Shown here piece after piece: positions 56,511 to 64,000 of a DNA stretch of 64,000 nt. The stretch lies in NCBI RefSeq assembly GCF_041435355.1, contig NZ_CP108442.1, forward strand, positions 744,001-808,000. Reading direction: 5' to 3'. Every line of letters starts with the position of its first letter. Position 1 is the first letter of the stretch. The translations under genes were made by a program, and so were the position numbers. The notes beneath the pieces were generated by a model. That model did not search any database, had not been told where the DNA came from, and saw only the letters and a program-made list of their open reading frames with translations. This stretch comes from Streptomyces sp. NBC_01276 (lineage in GTDB: Bacteria > Actinomycetota > Actinomycetes > Streptomycetales > Streptomycetaceae).

Positions 56511-58823
56511 ATGACCAGCCGCGCGATCGACACGCCGTCCGTCGGCTCCTCGGCCCCGACAGGGCTGACGCAGGCCGAGGCCGAACGCCGACTGGCCCGG
56601 TATGGCCGCAACGAAGTGGCACCCCCGAGGCCCACGCCCTTCCACCGTCGGGTGCTGGCGCAGCTGCGCGATCCGCTGATCATGGTGCTGCTCGGCGCCG
56701 CACTCCTGACCATCGCGATCGGTGACCACCCGGACGCCGTCGTCATCGGTCTGGTGGTCGTCTTCAACACGACCGTGGGAGTAACCCAGGAAGTCCGGGC
56801 GGACCGCGCGGTCGCGGCGCTCTCCGCTCTCTCGGCCCCTCACTCCCGGGTACGGCGTGACGGTGCCGCCTACGAGGTCGCGGCAGCGCTCGTAGTGCCC
56901 GGTGACAGCCTGCTGCTGAGCGAGGGGGACATCGTCGCCGCGGATGCCGAGCTCACCGAGGCGTCCGCTCTCCTGATGGACGAGTCCATGCTCAGCGGAG
57001 AATCGGAACCCCTCGCGAAGACTGCCGGTGACACGGTCAGCGCCGGCACCGTCGTGGTGCGCGGTCGGGGTGTCGCAACGACCGTGGCAACAGGAACCTC
57101 CAGTGCCCTCGGCCGGATCGCAGCGCTCCTGGACGGGGACCACGGGCCGACCCCGCTCCAGCGCCGCCTCGCCTCCCTCGGCCGCGTTCTGGCCGCCGCC
57201 ACCCTCGCCCTGTGCGTGCTGTTCTTCGCCATGGGCCTCGTACGCGGCCTCGGCGTGAGCACGATGGCCGTCACCGCCATCAGCCTGGCCGTCGCCGCGG
57301 TGCCCGAATCCCTGCCCGCCGTCGTCACCCTCGCACTCGCCCTCGGGGCCCGTCGCATGGCTGCTCGCGGCGCCCTGGTCCGACGCCTGCCGGCGGTCGA
57401 GACGCTGGGCTCGGTGAGCGTGCTGGCCACAGACAAGACCGGCACCCTCACCGAAGGCCGCATGGTCGTCCAGCACGTGTGGACGCCGTCGGGAGCAGCA
57501 GCCGTGTCCGGCAGCGGATACGACCCCCACGGAACCCTGACCCGTTCCGGACGCTCCCTGACGCCCGAGCAGCTTCGCCCGCTGCAAGAGCTGCTCACGA
57601 CGGCGGCCCTGTGCAACGACGCGAGCCCGGAACCGCCACGGAGCGGCCATGACGTGTGGGCGGCCGTGGGCGATCCCATGGAGGCCGCCCTTCTGGCAGC
57701 CGCTGCCAAGGCGGGCTGCCCGGACCCTGCCGAGCTGCACCGGGCCTGTCCCCGGATCGGAGAAGCACCATTCGACAGCTCGCGTAAACGGATGAGCACC
57801 CTCCACCATCTGCCCGACGGCAACGTCCTGGTCTGCCTCAAAGGGGCGCCCGAGGCGGTCTTGGCTCCCACGGTGCTCGCCGAGCCGTCCGAGGTCCTGG
57901 GCCAGGCCCGCCGGCAGGCCGCCGAGCTGGCCGCACACGGTTTCAGGGTGCTGGCGGTGGCAGGGGCCGAACGGCTCCACTGGAGCCTGCCCGCCGCGGA
58001 CGCGGAACACGGACTGGGCCTTCTCGGCCTGATCGCCATCAGCGATCCGCCGAAAGCGGCAGCCGCAGGCACCCTGGCAGCCTGCCGAGCCGCCGGCATC
58101 ACTCCGGTCATGATCACCGGCGACCACCCCGCGACCGCCCACGCAATCGCCGTACGCATCGGGCTCGTCGAGGACGGTCCCGCCGATGCGGTCGTCACCG
58201 GGCCCGAGCTGGCCGCAAAACCGGACACCGACCTGACAGGGGTCCGCGTCTTCGCCCGGACCGATCCGCAGCAGAAGCTGGACATCGTCCACGCCTGGCG
58301 TGCCCGGGGCGCCGTGACCGCCATGACCGGGGACGGCGTCAACGACGGCCCCGCCCTGCGCCAGGCCGACATCGGCGTCGCCATGGGCGCCGAGCCCGCC
58401 GCACCTGCGGCAATGCGGCGCCCGCCCCGACCGCCGGAACAGCACATCCTGGCTGCGGGGGCATGGCAGCGGCTGCTGCTCCTGGCCTCGGCCGTGACAG
58501 CCGCCAGTCTGCTCGCCGCCCTTGCCGCGCGCGCGACGGGCCTGCCCTGGCAGAGCGTGCTCTTCCTCGCCCTCCTCGGCGCCCAGCTGGGAGCGGCCTT
58601 GGGGCTGCGGACCCGGCTGCTGACCAGGAAGAACCTCTTCCTCCCCGCCTCGGTGGCGGGCTCCGCCCTGCTGGCCCTGGCAGCCCTGCACGTCCCCGCT
58701 CTGCAGTCGCTGCTGGAGACCGAGGCCGTGGGCCGGTCCGGAGTCGGGCTCGCCACCGCCGCTGCCCTCGCCGCATTCGTCACCGCCCGGCTCCTGCGGG
58801 GCGCATTCCACAGAAAGGCATGA
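56511..58823 (+). CDS. P-type cation ATPase with in-frame loss of M5-M6
   Basis: A 770-residue P2-type ATPase, shorter than the usual 860-900. The actuator has MLSGES, M4 carries AAVPESLPAVVT, the phosphorylated Asp308 lies in [17 protein letters not shown] and [20 protein letters not shown] (to about residue 624) are present. The chain then jumps from GVAMG directly to AEPAAPAAMRRPPRP, a motif that normally follows M6 (ALGAEP...MRRPPR). About 90 residues, including M5, M6 and their ion ligands, are missing with the frame kept. Transport is therefore unlikely, although ATP handling might remain. It overlaps the DUF1918 region by its stop codon. Confidence 0.83.
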   Translation: MTSRAIDTPSVGSSAPTGLTQAEAERRLARYGRNEVAPPRPTPFHRRVLAQLRDPLIMVLLGAALLTIAIGDHPDAVVIGLVVVFNTTVGVTQEVRADRAVAALSALSAPHSRVRRDGAAYEVAAALVVPGDSLLLSEGDIVAADAELTEASALLMDESMLSGESEPLAKTAGDTVSAGTVVVRGRGVATTVATGTSSALGRIAALLDGDHGPTPLQRRLASLGRVLAAATLALCVLFFAMGLVRGLGVSTMAVTAISLAVAAVPESLPAVVTLALALGARRMAARGALVRRLPAVETLGSVSVLATDKTGTLTEGRMVVQHVWTPSGAAAVSGSGYDPHGTLTRSGRSLTPEQLRPLQELLTTAALCNDASPEPPRSGHDVWAAVGDPMEAALLAAAAKAGCPDPAELHRACPRIGEAPFDSSRKRMSTLHHLPDGNVLVCLKGAPEAVLAPTVLAEPSEVLGQARRQAAELAAHGFRVLAVAGAERLHWSLPAADAEHGLGLLGLIAISDPPKAAAAGTLAACRAAGITPVMITGDHPATAHAIAVRIGLVEDGPADAVVTGPELAAKPDTDLTGVRVFARTDPQQKLDIVHAWRARGAVTAMTGDGVNDGPALRQADIGVAMGAEPAAPAAMRRPPRPPEQHILAAGAWQRLLLLASAVTAASLLAALAARATGLPWQSVLFLALLGAQLGAALGLRTRLLTRKNLFLPASVAGSALLALAALHVPALQSLLETEAVGRSGVGLATAAALAAFVTARLLRGAFHRKA

Positions 58824-58825
58824 CC

Positions 58826-60909
<2,084 letters not shown>

Positions 60910-60924
60910 CCGGCCCCGGCGTGC

Positions 60925-61623
60925 CTACGCTCTGGTCGTCCCGGCGTCGTGCTCGTGGACCTGGGCGGCGATCACGGCTGCCTGAACCCGCCGCTCCACT
61001 CCGAGCTTGCCCAGCAGTCGGGAGATGTGGTTCTTGACCGTCTTCTCGGACAGGTAGAGCTGCTTGGCGATCTGCCGGTTCGTGAGTCCCTCGCCGATGA
61101 GTTCCAGGACGGCCCGCTCCCGTTCGGACAGAGCCGCCAGGCGGGCGTCCTCCGGGGCCTTCGCCGCCTCCGGGTCGCGCAGGGAGTGCATCAGGCGGGC
61201 GGTGGTCGCGGGGTCGAGCATGGACTGGCCGGTGGCGACCGTTCGCACCGCCGAGACGAGGTCGGATCCCTTGATCTGCTTCAGGACGTAGCCGGCGGCC
61301 CCTGCCATGATCGCGTCCAGCAGGGCGTCCTCGTCGTCGAACGAAGTCAGCATCAGGCAGGTGAGACCCGGCATGCGTGAGCGCAGCTCGCGGCAGACGC
61401 TGATGCCGTCGCCGTCAGGCAGCCGCACGTCCAGTACGGCGACGTCCGGGCGGAGGGCCGGCCCGCGGGCGAGCGCCTGCTCAGCCGTGCCGGCTTCGCC
61501 CACCACGGTGATATCCGGCTCTGCGTCCAGAAGATCTCGCAGCCCGCGCCGGACCACCTCGTGGTCATCGAGGAGGAACACCGTGATCGGCGCCTCAGCG
61601 GAGGCGTTCGGATCGTCGGACAT
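60925..61623 (-). CDS. DosR/OsdR-like response regulator (copy B)
   Basis: A 232-residue NarL-family regulator: VFLLDDHEVVRRGLRDLLDA, phospho-acceptor Asp65 (VLDVRLPDGDG), YVLKQIKGSDL, and a LuxR-type helix-turn-helix (GLTNRQIAKQLYLSEKTVKN, HISRLLGKLGVERR) almost identical to that of copy A, so both probably bind the same GGG..CCC palindromes. ATG 61623 has GGGGG upstream; earlier in-frame ATGs have no ribosome binding site. Expected targets are the stress genes in this cluster. Confidence 0.9.
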   Translation of the reverse strand: MSDDPNASAEAPITVFLLDDHEVVRRGLRDLLDAEPDITVVGEAGTAEQALARGPALRPDVAVLDVRLPDGDGISVCRELRSRMPGLTCLMLTSFDDEDALLDAIMAGAAGYVLKQIKGSDLVSAVRTVATGQSMLDPATTARLMHSLRDPEAAKAPEDARLAALSERERAVLELIGEGLTNRQIAKQLYLSEKTVKNHISRLLGKLGVERRVQAAVIAAQVHEHDAGTTRA

Positions 61624-61655
61624 GATCGCCCCCGGCTCGGTCCGGTCCATAGCGT

Positions 61656-61760
61656 TCACATCAGAATTGTCGCAGGAAGGCTCACCACGCACCCGGTGGC
61701 CGATGAGAAGACCGCTGTATGCGTCATGACGTCACTGACGGTGTAGCGGAATGCGGGCAT
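61656..61760 (-). pseudogene. 34-residue stub of a CBS domain protein
   Basis: ATG 61760 with GAAGGAG upstream encodes AFRYTVSDVMTHTAVFSSAT, matching the start of the CBS-BON proteins (YTVADVMTTKVIAVTPSTG in copy 1). The frame loses similarity at once and ends at TGA 61656-61658. The rest of the gene is gone. It lies 26 nt after the cNMP-binding gene and just ahead of the response regulator gene on the same strand, so the original unit was probably cNMP - CBS - regulator. Confidence 0.6.
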
Positions 61761-61786
61761 GACCAGCTCCTTCGGCGTAAGGACGA

Positions 61787-62251
61787 TCAGAGGAAGCTGC
61801 CGCTCCCATAGGGTGCGTACAGATCGAGAAGGCGCACGCGGGCGGCCTGCAGCCGGTTGGCGAGGACCTGCCCGACCCAGTGGCCCAGGGCAGAGCCGAA
61901 GGCGGCGTCCTCGTCCATCAGCATCCGTACGCGCGCCGCTTCGAACTCGTACGCGCGGACGGGCGACATAGCCTCGGCGCCCAGGCGCCAGGCGTACGGC
62001 TTGAAGAGCCACGAACAGCCGACCAGCTGACCAGCGCCGAGGCTCTCGATGACGGCGGCACGCCGCCCGGGCACGTGGACGTCCAGGGCGACGGTGCCGG
62101 TCCGGACGATCCAGAACCGATCGGCGCGGCCGCCCTCGCGGAAGAGGCGCGCGCCCTCGGCGAAGTCGACCTCCTGGGCCAGTTCCATCAGCCGGGAACG
62201 GCAGTCGGCAGGCAGCGCCTCGGAGATGCGGGTGGGTGAGGGGGTGCTCAT
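61787..62251 (-). CDS. Cyclic-nucleotide-binding domain protein
   Basis: A 154-residue protein made of one cNMP-binding beta-roll: DFAEGARLFREGGRADRFWI (about 31-50), VIESLGAGQLVGCSWLF and a C-terminal helix (ALGHWVGQVLANRLQAARVR). No DNA-binding or catalytic domain is attached. The phosphate-binding cassette is not canonical, so nucleotide binding is uncertain. AGGAGG lies ahead of ATG 62251. It may act with the CBS proteins; a stub of a paralogue precedes CBS copy 1 at 39829. DosR-type boxes lie in the divergent gap. Confidence 0.82.
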   Translation of the reverse strand: MSTPSPTRISEALPADCRSRLMELAQEVDFAEGARLFREGGRADRFWIVRTGTVALDVHVPGRRAAVIESLGAGQLVGCSWLFKPYAWRLGAEAMSPVRAYEFEAARVRMLMDEDAAFGSALGHWVGQVLANRLQAARVRLLDLYAPYGSGSFL

Positions 62252-62309
62252 GAACGGCCTCCTGTTCGAGTCCGTCTTCAGTCTTGGCGATCCGCCGGGT
62301 CGTGGGCAT

Positions 62310-62345
62310 GGGCCCTGTGGTCCCGTGTGTGGGCCGACCGGCCCA
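62310..62345. promoter_or_regulatory. Paired DosR-type boxes in the cNMP / SHOCT divergent gap
   Basis: GGGCCCTGTGGTCCC (62310-62324) and TGGGCCGACCGGCCCA (62330-62345) lie 20-21 bp apart centre to centre. The sharper box is nearer the plus-strand gene at 62429 (84 nt to its start), the same order as before the alcohol dehydrogenase gene. They could also serve the minus-strand gene at 62251. Confidence 0.6.
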
Positions 62346-62428
62346 TGCCGGAGTCCGGTGCAGACGCAGATCCTGGCAGCAGATGGCCGACTCGCGGCCG
62401 TCGGCCCCGCCCGACCGGGAGGTGCGCG

Positions 62429-62713
62429 ATGTATTGGAATGGACATGACATGGGGGCCTGGGGATGGTTCGCCATGTCCCTCACCACGCTGATCGTCTGG
62501 ACCCTGATCATCGCAGCGGCCGTCCTCGTGGTCCGCGCCCTCAGGCAGGACGGTGCGGACGGGCCCACAGCCCCTGCGCCGTACCCAGCCTCCGACAAGG
62601 GCGCCGAGAGGCTCCTGGCGGAACGGTTCGCCAAAGGCGAGATGGATGACGAGGAATACGGCCGGCGGCTCGCGGTGCTGCGGAGCCATACCCCTGGGTC
62701 CACGCCCCTGTGA
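62429..62713 (+). CDS. Small membrane protein with SHOCT domain
   Basis: A 94-residue protein with one N-terminal membrane helix (SLTTLIVWTLIIAAAVLVVR, about 17-36) and a C-terminal SHOCT motif (ERLLAERFAKGEMDDEEYGR, about 60-79). SHOCT domains are short oligomerisation modules on diverse proteins. GGGAGGT lies upstream of ATG 62429. It is first in line after paired DosR-type boxes and leads towards the PNPOx and SulP genes. Confidence 0.83.
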   Translation: MYWNGHDMGAWGWFAMSLTTLIVWTLIIAAAVLVVRALRQDGADGPTAPAPYPASDKGAERLLAERFAKGEMDDEEYGRRLAVLRSHTPGSTPL

Positions 62714-62771
62714 GAAGCCGACAGCGGGCGACGGCACCGGCGTCCCGCCCGCTTGACCAAGGATGCCCACG

Positions 62772-63242
62772 ATGAAGAACGACCCGGCCGGTACGGCCAC
62801 CAGCTCACCTGCCGTCACCATGCCGGGACGGCACATGGAAGAGCTCAGTGCCGACGAGGCGCTGCACCTGCTGGGCACCGTCGAACTGGGCCGGATCGTG
62901 TTCACCCGTCACGCGCTGCCCGACGTGCGCCCGGTCAACCACCTCCTCGACGACGGCGACATCATCGTCCGTGTCCAGGACTATTCGACACTGGCATCCT
63001 TGCTCGCGGCCCAAGGGGCTGCCGACGTGGTCGTCGCCTACGAAGCCGATGTCATCAATCAAGGCGAGCAGCTGGGGTGGAGCGTGGTCGCCACCGGCTA
63101 CGCCACCGCCGTAACCGCCCCCAGCGAGGTCGAACGTTACGCGCACCTCCTCCAGCCGTGGGTCGAGGGCGCCGCATCGGGCGCCATCCGGATCAGGCCC
63201 GACCTGGTCACCGGCTTCCGTCTTCGGGAGAGCAGCCGGTAG
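62772..63242 (+). CDS. PNPOx-fold flavin-binding protein (copy B)
   Basis: A 156-residue split-barrel protein, paralogue of the one at 18945: ALHLLGTVELGRIVFTRHAL, PVNHLLDDGDIIVRV, VVAYEADVIN and AIRIRPDLVTGFRLRE align throughout. ATG 62772 is preferred over ATG 62763 because AAGG lies about 10 nt upstream. The family binds FMN or F420-type cofactors; the reaction is unknown. It lies 58 nt after the SHOCT gene. Like copy A it sits near a DosS/DosR-like pair, which points to a fixed functional link. Confidence 0.85.
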   Translation: MKNDPAGTATSSPAVTMPGRHMEELSADEALHLLGTVELGRIVFTRHALPDVRPVNHLLDDGDIIVRVQDYSTLASLLAAQGAADVVVAYEADVINQGEQLGWSVVATGYATAVTAPSEVERYAHLLQPWVEGAASGAIRIRPDLVTGFRLRESSR

Positions 63243-63331
63243 CGGTCCGCCCACTCGCGCCCTTCACCGCCCTGCGGCCCTCCGCCCGGCACGATGGTGA
63301 GGCACAAGCCCGCGTGAGTCCCGGAGGTGCC

Positions 63332-64000
63332 ATGCCGAAGCACGGCCGGATCACTGCGATCCCGCCCGCCTTCCGCGGCTACCGGACGGGCTGGCTACGG
63401 GGCGATGTCCTGGCCGGGGTTACGGTCGCCGCCTACCTGGTGCCGCAGGTCATGGCTTACGCAGGTGTGGCCGGGCTACCTCCGGTCGTAGGCCTGTGGG
63501 CCGTCCTGCCGGCCTTGGTCCTCTACGCGCTGAGCGGCACCTCGCGCCTGCTGTCCGTCGGACCGGAGTCGACCACCGCCCTCATGACCGCTGTGGCCGT
63601 CGGGCCGCTCGCAGCCGGCGACCCCACGCGCTACGCGGCGCTCGCCGCAGCTTTGGCCGTGATCGTCGGCCTGCTCTGTCTGGCCGCATGGGCGGTCCGG
63701 CTCGGCTTCCTGGCCGACCTTCTCTCCAGGCCCGTGCTCGTCGGCTATCTGGCCGGTGTCGCGTTCATCATGATCGTGGATCAGCTGCCCCGCCTCACCG
63801 GGACCAGCGGGAGCGGATCGGGGTTCTTCCCCCAGCTCTACTCGTTCCTCCGTCACCTCGGCAACCTGCACTGGCCCACGACCGCGATGGCCGCGGGCTG
63901 CCTGCTCTTGCTGTTCACCCTGCCTCTGCTGTGGCGGGCTCTTCCCGGACCGCTCGTCGTCCTCGTCCTCGCCACGGCGGTGGTGGCGGTCTTCGCACTG
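63332..64000 (+). CDS. SulP family anion transporter (partial, runs off the window)
   Basis: The first 223 codons of a SulP/SLC26 permease. GDVLAGVTVAAYLVPQVMAY (about 24-43) is the conserved first membrane helix region, then AGLPPVVGLWAV, LSVGPESTTALMTAVAVGP and VLVGYLAGVAFIMIVDQLP. Substrates of this family are sulfate, bicarbonate or other anions. GGAGG lies just ahead of ATG 63332. The C-terminal part, including any STAS domain, lies beyond the right edge. Confidence 0.88.
   Translation, partial: MPKHGRITAIPPAFRGYRTGWLRGDVLAGVTVAAYLVPQVMAYAGVAGLPPVVGLWAVLPALVLYALSGTSRLLSVGPESTTALMTAVAVGPLAAGDPTRYAALAAALAVIVGLLCLAAWAVRLGFLADLLSRPVLVGYLAGVAFIMIVDQLPRLTGTSGSGSGFFPQLYSFLRHLGNLHWPTTAMAAGCLLLLFTLPLLWRALPGPLVVLVLATAVVAVFAL

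Overview
The window is typical Streptomyces DNA: very high GC, GC-rich third codon positions, GTG starts, ATGA/GTGA start-stop overlaps, and Streptomyces-type families throughout (XdhABC, TetR regulators, AidB-like dehydrogenase, M4 and M36 proteases, CBS-BON and universal stress proteins). No rRNA, tRNA, CRISPR array, intact insertion sequence or replication origin was seen. Identifications are by eye from protein motifs; no database search was run.

Layout. 0-1.6 kb: tail of an unknown gene and a DUF2252 protein. 2.1-7.0 kb: xdhA-xdhB-xdhC molybdo-flavoenzyme operon. 7.1-16.2 kb: metabolic and regulatory genes, namely a SnoaL-like/NmrA-like/TetR cluster behind a two-operator promoter, a TetR/darcynin divergent pair, a membrane protein with a 10-residue repeat, a TetR/AidB-like pair, a subtilisin lipoprotein and a methyltransferase. 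16.3-20.8 kb: PPK2, a DosS-like GAF histidine kinase, a PNPOx-fold protein, a STAS protein and a DosR-like response regulator. 20.9-23.7 kb: two secreted zinc proteases. 24-32 kb: potassium uptake, with a KimA-like permease divergent from kdpFABC; kdpD is absent and kdpE carries a frameshift. 32-34 kb: an APC permease and small genes.

34-41 kb is a worn junction: a decayed ISAs1-type transposase, a lower-GC gene of unknown function, a frameshifted gene, a gene-poor stretch, a stub of a cyclic-nucleotide-binding gene and a wrecked metallo-beta-lactamase gene. 41-64 kb resembles an actinobacterial hypoxia/dormancy (DosR/OsdR-type) regulon: zinc alcohol dehydrogenase, XRE-PNPOx fusion, HAD phosphatase plus GH65 phosphorylase, four universal stress proteins, CBS-BON proteins, relatives of M. 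tuberculosis Rv1733c, Rv1738 and CtpF, a second P-type ATPase, a second DosS/DosR-like pair, a cyclic-nucleotide-binding protein, a second PNPOx protein and the start of a SulP transporter.

The most interesting signals: (1) GGGNCC...GGNCCC palindromes, often in pairs about 21 bp apart, lying about 55-85 nt ahead of the start codons in the 41-64 kb cluster and before the DosR-like regulator at 20 kb, which suggests one regulon over both clusters; (2) repeated decay inside that regulon, including a P-type ATPase that has lost M5-M6 in frame, a CBS-BON gene whose stop codon is followed in frame by another BON domain, and stubs of CBS and cNMP genes; (3) loss of the kdp two-component control with the pump genes intact.
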